DNA of 6,028 bases from an uncultured Nitrososphaerota archaeon (lineage in GTDB: Bacteria; Bacillota; Clostridia; Oscillospirales; Ruminococcaceae): assembly GCA_934869045.1 (NCBI GenBank), contig CAKXAF010000171.1, positions 1-6,028 of the forward strand, in the 5' to 3' direction. A program made the translations under genes and the position numbers. Under the pieces are notes generated by a model, which was given only the letters and a program-made list of their open reading frames with translations, was not told where the DNA came from and made no database searches. Positions 1-5,428 of the stretch are shown piece after piece. Within the stretch, counting starts at the first letter, position 1. Every line of letters begins with the position of its first letter.

Positions 1-71
1 CCTTTTATAATGTAGGAAAACCTGTTAAATAAATAACAAGGCAAATCGACTTTTTCAGCTGCCTCTCCAAA
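1..71. other. AT-rich left edge, no gene seen
   Basis: This short AT-rich stretch carries no reading frame with a start and ribosome binding site on either strand. A TATAAT hexamer lies at 6-11 on the plus strand, but any matching -35 element would fall outside the window, so a promoter cannot be judged. It probably belongs to the intergenic space beyond the terminator at 72-105. Confidence 0.4.
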
Positions 72-105
72 AAAACCGCGCCGGTCAAGCTACCGGCGCG
101 GTTTT
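69..105 (-). terminator. Rho-independent terminator for the small Cys-rich gene
   Basis: A perfect 14-bp stem pairs 72-85 with 92-105 around a 6-base loop (86-91). Read on the minus strand, the stem runs directly into seven T residues (complement of the A run at 69-75), the classic intrinsic terminator form. It sits 46 bases beyond the stop codon of the minus-strand gene at 152-331. On the plus strand only four T residues follow, so it might also stop a gene arriving from the left, but less efficiently. Confidence 0.85.
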
Positions 106-151
106 GAAAAATTCCCCCCTGCATTTTTCGCAAATATCCTCTGAATGGCTG

Positions 152-331
152 TTACTTCCAGAGCAAGATGCCAGACGTCCGATAGACTTGACAGCTATCC
201 TCCTGACAGTTTCCGCTGCAGAGACAGCGGCGCCGCAGCTCGCCATCCTCGCCCCGCGTCACTTCAATGCCGACGTTTTCTCCCCGTTCCGGGCAGTATT
301 TTACCTCGTAGCTTTTTCCTTCCACGCTCAT
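152..331 (-). CDS. Small cysteine-rich hypothetical protein (59 aa)
   Basis: This short gene encodes 59 residues, starting MSVEGKSYEVKYCPERGE and ending in ILLWK. The ATG at 331-329 is preceded at good spacing by AAAGGAGGAT, a near-perfect ribosome binding site, and the stop is followed by a strong terminator, so I consider it real despite its length. There are five cysteines: C13 in a CPERG context, then C36, C38, C42 and C47 (CxC, x3, C, x4, C). The first half is charged and probably beta-rich; the cysteine cluster could bind zinc or an iron-sulfur centre. No signal peptide or membrane segment is visible, so it is presumably cytoplasmic. It is transcribed alone, divergent from the DUF2508 gene. 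I do not recognise the family, and metal binding is inferred from the cysteine spacing only. Confidence 0.75.
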   Translation of the reverse strand: MSVEGKSYEVKYCPERGENVGIEVTRGEDGELRRRCLCSGNCQEDSCQVYRTSGILLWK

Positions 332-543
332 ATCCTCCTTTTTCCGGTCCCCTGCCGGAATTCGTCGGCAGGGCGCTGTTACCAGCTTATGTATCCTGGG
401 CCCGATTCATGCATCCTTATGAAAAAAAGCGGGGTCCCGCATAATCCGCGCATATCATCCAATATTCCTCTCATACGAATATACGGACAGAACCGCAGGC
501 ACTTCCTGACGCACGCTCCAGGAGGTGCAGAAAGGAGCATATC
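332..543. other. Divergent intergenic region (212 bases)
   Basis: This gap separates the minus-strand Cys-rich gene from the plus-strand DUF2508 gene, so it should hold promoters for both. An 8-bp hairpin (350-357 with 366-373) lies in the leader of the minus-strand gene and has no T run. On the plus strand a weak promoter candidate is TTATGA (417-422), 17 bases, then CATAAT (440-445); only the -10 is good. A compact GCGGG/CCCGC inverted repeat occupies 429-440. I see no coding potential supported by a ribosome binding site. Confidence 0.35.
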
Positions 544-825
544 ATGGATTTTGCCGCCAAATTGCCCGCAAAAGCCCGGGCCCTGCTGCAGAGAAGGGAG
601 CAGCAGAAGCACTCCGCCTTGCTGGAAGAGCTCTCCGACCTCCAGCTTCAGCTGAATGCAGCCCGAAGCCAATTCGATATTCTCACCGATGAGGATATGA
701 TCGATGCCTGCTGCTACCAGATCAAGGCACTTGCCACACGTTATGACCGGATGCTCCGGGAGGCCAAATGCCGGGGATTGCAAAGCGCTCCCTATGGGGT
801 AGATTCCGCCTTTCACCGGGAGTAA
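544..825 (+). CDS. DUF2508 (YaaL-like) family protein
   Basis: This 93-residue protein resembles the DUF2508/YaaL family, small cytoplasmic helical proteins of Firmicutes with unknown function. The family-like core is roughly residues 26-75: an LLEEL stretch, a heptad-like amphipathic helix, the (F/Y)xxxTDxDxIDAxxYxxxA segment at 44-63, then a helix with RYDRMLREAK. Charged and leucine-rich content suggests a two-helix hairpin or coiled coil. The start is fixed by AAAGGAG at 531-537, six bases before the ATG, with a second GGAGGT at 521-526. The tail after about residue 76 is not family-like. It is followed by 64 bases and a new promoter, so it is probably transcribed separately from the NTase/HEPN pair, although no terminator intervenes and read-through is possible. 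Family assignment is from remembered sequence pattern. Confidence 0.7.
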   Translation: MDFAAKLPAKARALLQRREQQKHSALLEELSDLQLQLNAARSQFDILTDEDMIDACCYQIKALATRYDRMLREAKCRGLQSAPYGVDSAFHRE

Positions 826-828
826 GCC

Positions 829-857
829 TTTCCATCTGGGGGAAAAAGGTGTATAAT
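829..857 (+). promoter_or_regulatory. Sigma-A-like promoter of the NTase/HEPN pair
   Basis: A -35 element TTTCCA (829-834, four of six consensus bases) is separated by exactly 17 bases from a perfect -10 TATAAT (852-857). Transcription would begin near 864, giving a leader of about 26 bases. That leader holds a 5-bp GCCGG/CCGGC inverted repeat (864-868, 874-878) just ahead of the ribosome binding site. Confidence 0.65.
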
Positions 858-889
858 AGATCTGCCGGGATCTCCGGCGGAAAGGATGA

Positions 890-1210
890 ATGGCCTTGAT
901 CCAGAACCCTCATGTACAGGAGCTGATCGAGAGCATCGCGTCTCTCTGCTCTCCCCGGAAGATTTACATTTTCAGCATGAAATACGACCTGCGCCAGAAT
1001 GTCACCGGCTTCAAGCTCTGCGTTGTCGCGGATACTGCGGATAAACGGAAGCTGGAGCAGGACATTTATCTGACGCTGGACTGCGAGATTCCCTACGACG
1101 TCGTCGTCTATACCAGCGAGGAATGGGAGCAATTCTCCGGCTCCGGCCACTCCTTTGCCCACAGCATTCTGGAAAAGGGGGTTCTGGTCTATGACAAGGC
1201 GCCGGAATAA
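890..1210 (+). CDS. Nucleotidyltransferase-fold protein, catalytic motif lost (MntA-like pseudoenzyme)
   Basis: This 106-residue protein matches the minimal nucleotidyltransferase (MNT) layout: an N-terminal helix, strand KIYIF (24-28), then strand FKLCVVAD (41-48), a helix with KRKLEQDIY (52-60), and strand IPYDVVVYT (67-75). In active MNT enzymes the first strand leads into GS and the second carries DxD. Here the matching positions read SM (29-30) and G-F-K (40-42), so nucleotide and metal binding residues are missing; D70 may correspond to the third carboxylate. The ATG at 890 follows AAAGGA at 881-886 closely. The gene overlaps the HEPN gene by 20 bases, the arrangement of type VII toxin-antitoxin pairs, in which MntA AMPylates or inhibits HepT. 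AMPylation looks unlikely here; binding and neutralising the HEPN partner remains plausible. Fold assignment is moderately sure, function is inferred. Confidence 0.7.
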   Translation: MALIQNPHVQELIESIASLCSPRKIYIFSMKYDLRQNVTGFKLCVVADTADKRKLEQDIYLTLDCEIPYDVVVYTSEEWEQFSGSGHSFAHSILEKGVLVYDKAPE

Positions 1211-1631
1211 CCCCTTCGACAGCCGCCGTTATCAGGATTGGATGAACGCGGCCTACGACGATTACCGGGCCGCTAAGCTGCTGTCCGGCGACAACACGCT
1301 GAACAACGCCACAGCCTTTCACTGCCAGCAGTGCGCTGAAAAGGCGCTGAAGGGTTTTATTTTGGCCAGGACCCATCAGGCGGTGGACGGGCACAATCTG
1401 ACCTGGCTCTGCCGCAGAGCTGTCTCCGTAGACGGAAGCTTTCGGGAATGGATGGATGAAAGCGCCGCCCTGAACCGATACTACATTGAAACGCGGTACC
1501 CGACGGATATTCCCACCGAGATTTCAGACGAGGAAATGACCCGGCTCCTGCGGATGACGGAACGGTTATTTTACTATGTCGCCGACGAGCTGGGGGTCAC
1601 CGGCTCGCTGGATGATCTGGAGGCTTATTGA
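1191..1631 (+). CDS. HEPN-domain protein (partner of the upstream NTase-like protein)
   Basis: This 146-residue protein carries a HEPN domain (PF05168-like). The helix YQDWMNAAYDDYRAAKLL (14-31) leads to the hallmark AAFHxQQxAEKALKG-type helix (FHCQQCAEKALKGF, 43-56), then HNLTWLCR (68-75), and the family signature RYYIETRYPTDIPTEIS (96-112) with a closing helix to about residue 134. HEPN proteins are four-helix bundles that bind nucleotides or act as RNases. The RNase Rx4-6H motif is not obvious: R60 and H68 are seven residues apart. I choose ATG 1191 because GGAAAAGGGGG (1171-1181) provides a ribosome binding site and the domain starts soon after; an upstream start at 1155 would only add non-family residues, and a shorter start at 1242 would cut the first helix. 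It overlaps the NTase gene by 20 bases, implying translational coupling. It could be a toxin component or a nucleotide-binding accessory. Confidence 0.8.
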   Translation: MTRRRNNPFDSRRYQDWMNAAYDDYRAAKLLSGDNTLNNATAFHCQQCAEKALKGFILARTHQAVDGHNLTWLCRRAVSVDGSFREWMDESAALNRYYIETRYPTDIPTEISDEEMTRLLRMTERLFYYVADELGVTGSLDDLEAY

Positions 1632-1793
1632 CTTTTGGGAGTAAAGGGGCAGGTTTCGCGCTCTGCGGAACGGGCGGAAAGGTCTATGCCCCATTTTTTG
1701 CCTCCCCAGGCAAGTGAAGCGTTCCTCCCGCCTTTTGGAAAAGGCCGGGCGGACAGACGGAAAGGGCTGGAACTTCTCCCGGCCCTTTTGGTT
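1632..1793. other. Intergenic space between convergent HEPN and spoVAE genes
   Basis: The gap between these convergent genes has no credible gene. It contains a short perfect hairpin at 1730-1745 (GCCTTTT, two-base loop, AAAAGGC), extendable by a GGG/CCC pairing across a bulge, followed by the terminator hairpin at 1761-1788. Confidence 0.45.
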
Positions 1794-1796
1794 TTA
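1761..1796 (+). terminator. Terminator after the HEPN gene
   Basis: The arms 1761-1770 (AAAGGGCTGG) and 1779-1788 (CCGGCCCTTT) form a 10-bp stem with one G-U pair and an 8-base loop. TTGGTTTTA follows on the plus strand, an interrupted T run typical of intrinsic terminators. It ends exactly at the spoVAE stop codon. On the minus strand no T run follows, so it is a less convincing terminator for spoVA. Confidence 0.65.
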
Positions 1797-2165
1797 GTCG
1801 TTTTTATCTTTCGGCTTGAATACTAGCGCGACGATCAGCCCGAACAGGATCGCCGCCGTGATTCCGGCCGCAGAGGCGGTCAGCCCACCGGAAAGGACGC
1901 CCATCAGCCCGTCCTTATCGATAGCTTCCCGGACACCCTTGGCCAGCAGGCTGCCGAACCCCGTCAGGGGAACGCTGGCTCCGGCCCCGGCAAAGTCAAT
2001 CAGCGGCTGGTACCATCCCAAGCCGCCCAACACCACGCCGGCGACTACATAGGCCACCAGGATCCGGGCCGGCGTCAGCTTGGTATAGTCGATGAGGACC
2101 TGTCCCACCGCGCAGAGTGCCCCGCCGACGAGAAAAGCTTTTGCATATTCCCAAAAAGTTTCCAT
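1794..2165 (-). CDS. spoVAE: Stage V sporulation protein AE (SpoVAE/SpoVAEb)
   Basis: SpoVAE is an inner-membrane component of the SpoVA channel that moves dipicolinic acid into the forespore and releases it in germination. The 123-residue product has the family length and order: a membrane helix with FLVGGALCAVGQ (11-22), LTPARILVAYVVAGVVLGGLG (30-50), the hallmark IDFAGAGASVPLTGFG loop (56-71), LMGVLSGG, and a last helix ITAAILFGLIVALVFKPK (102-119). The GAGAxxPxTGF motif is shared with SpoVAC, reflecting paralogy. The ATG at 2165 follows a very strong AGGAGG four bases upstream. It is the last gene of the operon, 16 bases after spoVAD. No spoVAEa, spoVAF or spoVAA/AB follows, as is usual for the reduced clostridial operon. 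Identification is firm. Confidence 0.95.
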   Translation of the reverse strand: METFWEYAKAFLVGGALCAVGQVLIDYTKLTPARILVAYVVAGVVLGGLGWYQPLIDFAGAGASVPLTGFGSLLAKGVREAIDKDGLMGVLSGGLTASAAGITAAILFGLIVALVFKPKDKND

Positions 2166-2181
2166 ACTTCCTCCTATCCCC

Positions 2182-3201
2182 TTATCCGCCCCGCTCGTGG
2201 CTGAGATGGATCAGATGGGCGATGCCGGGAATGCTTTCGCCCTGCTGCACCGAGGTGGGGGACATCAGCGCGCCGGTAGCGATAAACAGCACGTCCTTGT
2301 ACACCCCCGAAGCCAGGCGGGGCAGCACATAGGCGCAGAGCACCGATGCCGAACAGCCGCACCCCGACCCGCCCGCGTGGACGTCCTGTCCCTCGAGATC
2401 GTAAAGCATCAGCCCGCAGTCGTCATGCTGCCCGGAAATGTCGATTCCTTGGCGGTTGAGCAGATCCAGCAGCAAATCCTTTCCCACCCTTCCCAAATCC
2501 CCGGTCAGGATCAAATCGTAATCCTCCGGGCAGGTTCCAGTATCCTTAAGAAAGGTTTCGATGGTGGACGCAGCCGCCGGCGCCATGGCCGCCCCCATGT
2601 TGTTGGCGTCCGTTATGCCTAGGTCGGTGATCTTCCCGATGCAGACCTCCCGGATATAGGGCGGCTTTGCGGAACCCCCTACGATGACCGCCCCGGAGGC
2701 CGTAGCGGTCCACTGAGCGGTTGGGGGACGCTGGCCGCCGTATTCCAGCGGAAAACGGAACTGCCGCTCTGCTGAACAGAAGTGAGAGGATGTCACCGCA
2801 GCCGCGTGGACCGCCAGGCCATTGTCCACAAACAGCGACGCCACGCAGAGACTTTCTGCCATGGTAGAACAGGCTCCATACAATCCCAAAAACGGGATCT
2901 CCAGATCCCGCAGTCCGTAGGTAGAACCGACGCACTGGTTGAGCAGATCTCCGGCGAAGATCAGGTCGATATCCGTGGTGGAGAGCCGCGCCTTCTCCAA
3001 GGCCTTGTTCACCGCATCCTTCTGGAGACGGCTTTCCGCCTTTTCCCAGGTCTGCTCCCCAAAAGAGGAGTCATCGCACAAAAGGTCAAAATCCCGCGCC
3101 AGCGGGCCCTCTCCTTCTTTTTTTCCGCCGACGGCAGCATAAGAGATCGCCGACGGCCGGTTATCCAGCCGGAAGGTGCTCCGGCCGATTCTTTGAGACA
3201 T
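2182..3201 (-). CDS. spoVAD: Stage V sporulation protein AD (SpoVAD)
   Basis: SpoVAD is the soluble, thiolase-fold subunit of the SpoVA complex; it sits on the outer face of the spore inner membrane and binds dipicolinic acid. The 339-residue product is of standard length (the Bacillus protein is about 338). It opens RIGRSTFRLDNRP, and shows IDLIFAGDLLNQC (78-90), GLYGACSTMAE with C111 at the thiolase nucleophile position (107-116), EYGGQRPPTAQWTATASGA (153-171), TDANNMGAAMAPAA (197-210) and GGSGCGCSASVL (277-288). A TTG at 3219 in the same frame would add six residues, but AAAGGAGC lies between it and ATG 3201, so 3201 is the start. It lies between spoVAC (25 bases upstream) and spoVAE (16 bases downstream). 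No frame defects are seen. Identification is firm. Confidence 0.96.
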   Translation of the reverse strand: MSQRIGRSTFRLDNRPSAISYAAVGGKKEGEGPLARDFDLLCDDSSFGEQTWEKAESRLQKDAVNKALEKARLSTTDIDLIFAGDLLNQCVGSTYGLRDLEIPFLGLYGACSTMAESLCVASLFVDNGLAVHAAAVTSSHFCSAERQFRFPLEYGGQRPPTAQWTATASGAVIVGGSAKPPYIREVCIGKITDLGITDANNMGAAMAPAAASTIETFLKDTGTCPEDYDLILTGDLGRVGKDLLLDLLNRQGIDISGQHDDCGLMLYDLEGQDVHAGGSGCGCSASVLCAYVLPRLASGVYKDVLFIATGALMSPTSVQQGESIPGIAHLIHLSHERGG

Positions 3202-3226
3202 CGTGTTCGCTCCTTTCAAGCCCCGC

Positions 3227-3667
3227 TTAGCGGATGAGATAGTAGATCAGCCCATAGATGCAGGACGCTGTGACGCCGTACACAATAACCGGTCCTGCGA
3301 TCGAAAAGAGCTTTGCGCCCAGCCCCAGGATTAAGCCCTCGCTTTTAAACTCCAGCGCCGGAGATACCACGGCATTGGCAAACCCTGTGATGGGCACTAA
3401 GGTGCCCGCGCCCGCGTGCTTGGCCAGTTTGTCGTAAGCATTGAGCCCTGTTGCCAGGGCGCTCAAAAATACCAGCGTCACGGAGGCTGCCGTGGGGGCC
3501 AGTTCTTCTGAGACGCCAAGATATTTCCAAAGTGCGATCAGTCCCTGCCCCAGCGTGCAGATCAGCCCGCCTATCAGAAATGCCATCGGGATTGTAAACC
3601 AGCTTTTGGTATTTGGAGACGCTTTTTTCGTCATTTCGCTGTATTCGTTGGCTGTGATCTTTTTCAT
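3227..3667 (-). CDS. spoVAC: Stage V sporulation protein AC (SpoVAC)
   Basis: SpoVAC is an integral inner-membrane subunit of the spore dipicolinic-acid channel; the Bacillus protein has been shown to behave as a mechanosensitive channel. The 146-residue product matches family length. A polar N-terminus (1-22) is followed by a helix FTIPMAFLIGGLICTLGQGL (24-43), a second helix SVTLVFLSALATGLNAYD (62-79), the HAGAGTLVPITGFANAVVSPALEFKSEG motif spanning 84-111, and a final helix from about 120 to 145. ATG 3667 is preceded by GGAAAGGA (3675-3682) with a 7-base gap. It is the first gene of the operon and diverges from the perR-like gene. Forespore sigma-G control is expected from family knowledge, but I found no convincing sigma-G promoter upstream. 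Confidence 0.95.
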   Translation of the reverse strand: MKKITANEYSEMTKKASPNTKSWFTIPMAFLIGGLICTLGQGLIALWKYLGVSEELAPTAASVTLVFLSALATGLNAYDKLAKHAGAGTLVPITGFANAVVSPALEFKSEGLILGLGAKLFSIAGPVIVYGVTASCIYGLIYYLIR

Positions 3668-3730
3668 TGAACCATCCTTTCCGCAACACGGATATCACTA
3701 TTTTCGGCGAAGGCCGGCAATATATACATT

Positions 3731-3745
3731 TTAAAATTGTTATAA
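3731..3745 (+). promoter_or_regulatory. Per-box-like operator, upstream site
   Basis: The 15 bases TTAAAATTGTTATAA match 12 of the 14 defined positions of the 7-1-7 PerR operator consensus TTATAATnATTATAA. The site ends six bases before the -35 element of the perR-like gene promoter. It also lies in the leader or promoter region of the divergent spoVA operon. Binding is inferred. Confidence 0.55.
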
Positions 3746-3751
3746 AATCTC

Positions 3752-3780
3752 TTGACATTTCAGAAAGGATAGGATATACT
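3752..3780 (+). promoter_or_regulatory. Sigma-A promoter of the perR-rbr unit
   Basis: A perfect TTGACA -35 (3752-3757) is followed after exactly 17 bases by TATACT (3775-3780, five of six consensus). Predicted start of transcription is near 3787, giving a leader of about 32 bases before the ATG at 3819. The promoter is bracketed by two Per-box-like sites. Confidence 0.88.
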
Positions 3781-3784
3781 AATT

Positions 3785-3799
3785 CTATAGTTATTCTAA
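3785..3799 (+). promoter_or_regulatory. Per-box-like operator, downstream site
   Basis: CTATAGTTATTCTAA matches 11 of 14 defined positions of the Per-box consensus. It starts five bases after the -10 and covers the predicted transcription start, an ideal position for repression by the regulator encoded immediately downstream. Confidence 0.55.
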
Positions 3800-3818
3800 A
3801 ATTTGAAGGTGGTGTCAC

Positions 3819-4238
3819 ATGGAGAGACTGCGCAACATCCTAAAGGAAAACGGAGTGCAGGTCACACAGCAACGGCTTGAGATTTATCAGATCCTCAAGG
3901 AGCTGAATACACATGTTACTGCCGACGATATTCTCAAGGTCTTAAAACACCGGGGGAACAGCATGACGGTCGCAACCGTCTATAACATTCTCAACCTCTT
4001 TGAACAGAAGGGCCTCATCATGCGGGTGGGTACAGCTGGAGAACCGGTCATTTATGATATCAATACCTATGGGCATATTCACGTCTGCGATTGTGATACC
4101 CGGCGCGTGCGGGATTATCCAGATAAGGGCCTTTTAGAAGTGGTAAACCGATATCTTCAGGAAAATCCTCTAAAAGGATTGGAGTTAAAACGGGTAGACA
4201 TCAGCCTGATTGGGCATGATAAAGTGCGGAAACCATAA
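3819..4238 (+). CDS. Fur-family transcriptional regulator, PerR-like
   Basis: This 139-residue protein is a Fur-superfamily metal-dependent repressor. Residues 1-75 form the winged-helix DNA-binding domain, with VTQQRLEIYQIL (15-26) and the recognition region TVATVYNILNLFEQKGL (50-66). The regulatory metal ligands of Bacillus PerR (H37, D85, H91, H93, D104) have exact counterparts at H32, D80, H86, H88 and D99, each shifted by five; the aspartate at the last position favours PerR over Fur. H32 and H86 correspond to the histidines oxidised by peroxide in PerR. The structural zinc site is absent: the first CxxC is a displaced CxC (C90, C92) and the C-terminal CxxC is missing. The ATG at 3819 has AAGGTGG (3806-3812) as ribosome binding site. 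Rubrerythrin follows after 33 bases in what looks like one operon. Likely role is peroxide or metal-responsive control of this operon. Confidence 0.9.
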   Translation: MERLRNILKENGVQVTQQRLEIYQILKELNTHVTADDILKVLKHRGNSMTVATVYNILNLFEQKGLIMRVGTAGEPVIYDINTYGHIHVCDCDTRRVRDYPDKGLLEVVNRYLQENPLKGLELKRVDISLIGHDKVRKP

Positions 4239-4271
4239 AATTTGGTTATAAAAAATTAGGAGGTTATTTTC

Positions 4272-4811
4272 ATGGAACTCAAAGGATCCAAAACAGAAGC
4301 CAATCTTGCCGCAGCGTTCGCCGGCGAATCTCAGGCCCGCAACAAGTACACGTATTATGCCTCAAAAGCGAAAAAAGATGGCTATGAGCAAATTGCTGCG
4401 CTTTTCACCGAGACTGCCAACAACGAAAAGGAGCATGCCAAGATTTGGTTCAAGCTGCTTCACGGTGGTCAAATGGCAGACACGGAAACAAACCTGAAAG
4501 ATGCTGCCGGCGGCGAAAACTACGAATGGACCGAAATGTACCCCACTTTTGCCAAAGAGGCCCGGGAAGAAGGCTTCACCCAAATCGCCGCTCTTTTTGA
4601 GATGGTTGCCCAAATAGAAAAGGAGCATGAGCAGCGTTATCTGGCTCTTCTTAAAAACGTTGAAAACGGCTTGGTGTTCTCCCGGGATGGCGACGTGATG
4701 TGGCAGTGCTCTAACTGCGGCCACATTGTCATTGGCAAGAGTGCGCCTGCTGTCTGTCCTGTCTGCAGCCATCCTCAGGCTTATTTCCAAATCAAAGCAG
4801 AAAATTATTAA
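4272..4811 (+). CDS. rbr: Rubrerythrin
   Basis: Rubrerythrin is a cytoplasmic non-haem iron peroxidase of anaerobes that reduces hydrogen peroxide to water with electrons from rubredoxin or related donors. The 179-residue product has the ferritin-like di-iron domain (1-135) and a C-terminal rubredoxin-like domain (140-179). Di-iron ligands are visible as E19 (AGESQARNKY), E52 and H55 (NEKEHAK), E96 and E99 (AKEAREEGF), and E116 and H119 (IEKEHEQRY). The rubredoxin iron is held by C146, C149, C162 and C165 (CSNC and CPVC). Length is slightly below the usual 190 or so residues. The ATG follows AGGAGG (4258-4263) by eight bases. It lies 33 bases after the PerR-like gene and shares its promoter; a TTATAA half-site at 4246-4251 lies in the gap. 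A terminator closes the unit. Identification is firm. Confidence 0.97.
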   Translation: MELKGSKTEANLAAAFAGESQARNKYTYYASKAKKDGYEQIAALFTETANNEKEHAKIWFKLLHGGQMADTETNLKDAAGGENYEWTEMYPTFAKEAREEGFTQIAALFEMVAQIEKEHEQRYLALLKNVENGLVFSRDGDVMWQCSNCGHIVIGKSAPAVCPVCSHPQAYFQIKAENY

Positions 4812-4820
4812 TCGATTGTA

Positions 4821-4858
4821 AAAATGCGCCCGGTCTTTTGATCGGGTGCATTTTTTAT
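4821..4858 (+). terminator. Rho-independent terminator after rubrerythrin
   Basis: Arms 4821-4834 and 4841-4854 form a 14-bp stem (two G-U pairs) with a 6-base loop CTTTTG, and the right arm continues into TTTTTTATT. It lies nine bases past the rubrerythrin stop codon. Confidence 0.9.
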
Positions 4859-4878
4859 TGTATTTTAATTATTTTTTA

Positions 4879-4907
4879 TTGACAAGCGATAATTTATGTG
4901 CTATTCT
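4879..4907 (+). promoter_or_regulatory. Sigma-A promoter of the DUF2975/HTH operon, with a possible operator
   Basis: TTGACA (4879-4884), a 17-base spacer and TATTCT (4902-4907) form a near-consensus promoter, with TG at 4899-4900 giving an extended -10. The spacer holds an imperfect palindrome centred on T4893: ATAA T TTAT (4889-4897), flanked by AGC on the left (4885-4887) and GCT on the right (4900-4902). Such a repeat between -35 and -10 could be the operator of the HTH protein encoded in the operon; this is inference. Confidence 0.8.
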
Positions 4908-4929
4908 CTTTTTAGAAGGAGATGATCAC

Positions 4930-5418
4930 ATGAATCAAAAACCGTTCCGCATCAAAACGGTGTGTCTCGCCGGGCTGTTCTGCCTTCTGGGACTGCTGCT
5001 TCTGATCCCCCTGTTGATCTGGCTTCCGGCGTTTGCGGAAATGATCGCTTACGGCGCACCGGAATTCGCCTATCTGCAATGGCCCTGCACCTGGTTTGTC
5101 TGGGCGACGGCGCTTCCTTTTTATTGGGCCTTGTTTGAGGCGCTGCGCATCTGCTTCCGCGTTTGGAAGGGGCAGTCCTTTTCGGAAAGGAACGCCCGCT
5201 CTTTTACGGCAATCGGCCTCTGTGCCTGGCTGGATGCCGGAGCCTACGTGCTTTTTCTGATGGTGCTGGGAAATCTGAACGCTATGTCGCCTCCCTTCGG
5301 CATCCTAATCCTGGCGGTCATTCTTTTCGGTATCACCGTTGGGCTGGCGGCCGGTGTCGTTTCGCAGCTTCTCCGCCGCGCACTGGCTCTTCAGATCGAC
5401 GCGGACCTGACGGTATAG
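4930..5418 (+). CDS. DUF2975-family membrane protein
   Basis: This 162-residue protein has four predicted membrane segments (about 11-33, 51-77, 92-115 and 121-146) and matches the DUF2975 pattern: a short loop with WKGQSFSERNARSF (79-92) between helices 2 and 3, and a cytosolic tail LLRRALALQIDADLTV with the family-typical LQ...DLTV ending. Its function is not known; DUF2975 genes are regularly paired with a small YozG-like HTH regulator, as here. I choose ATG 4930 because AGAAGGAGA (4914-4922) precedes it at good spacing. A longer frame beginning at 4846 would run through the terminator and promoter and is not credible. The HTH gene follows after ten bases. The product presumably resides in the cytoplasmic membrane. 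Confidence 0.85.
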   Translation: MNQKPFRIKTVCLAGLFCLLGLLLLIPLLIWLPAFAEMIAYGAPEFAYLQWPCTWFVWATALPFYWALFEALRICFRVWKGQSFSERNARSFTAIGLCAWLDAGAYVLFLMVLGNLNAMSPPFGILILAVILFGITVGLAAGVVSQLLRRALALQIDADLTV

Positions 5419-5428
5419 GAGGAAAAAC

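Noticed and set aside
385..415. Possible sigma-G promoter for the Cys-rich gene on the minus strand (GCATG and CATAAGC)
   Set aside because: The spacer is 16 rather than 17-18 and the -10 matches only in its first five positions; too weak to call.
422..440. GCGGG/CCCGC repeat followed by T7 on the minus strand, resembling a terminator
   Set aside because: The loop would be only two bases (or the stem only four), and no minus-strand gene lies upstream to be terminated.
379..471. Minus-strand 31-codon frame (ATG at 471) upstream of the Cys-rich gene
   Set aside because: No ribosome binding site in front of its start, and it covers the likely promoter and leader region.
2092..2622. Long plus-strand frames within spoVAD (also 2782-3237)
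   Set aside because: They are shadows opposite the clearly conserved SpoVAD, lack ribosome binding sites and have compositions typical of antisense GC-rich frames.
4362..4790. Minus-strand 142-codon frame within rubrerythrin
   Set aside because: It lies antisense to a gene with all rubrerythrin ligands and has no supporting start signals.
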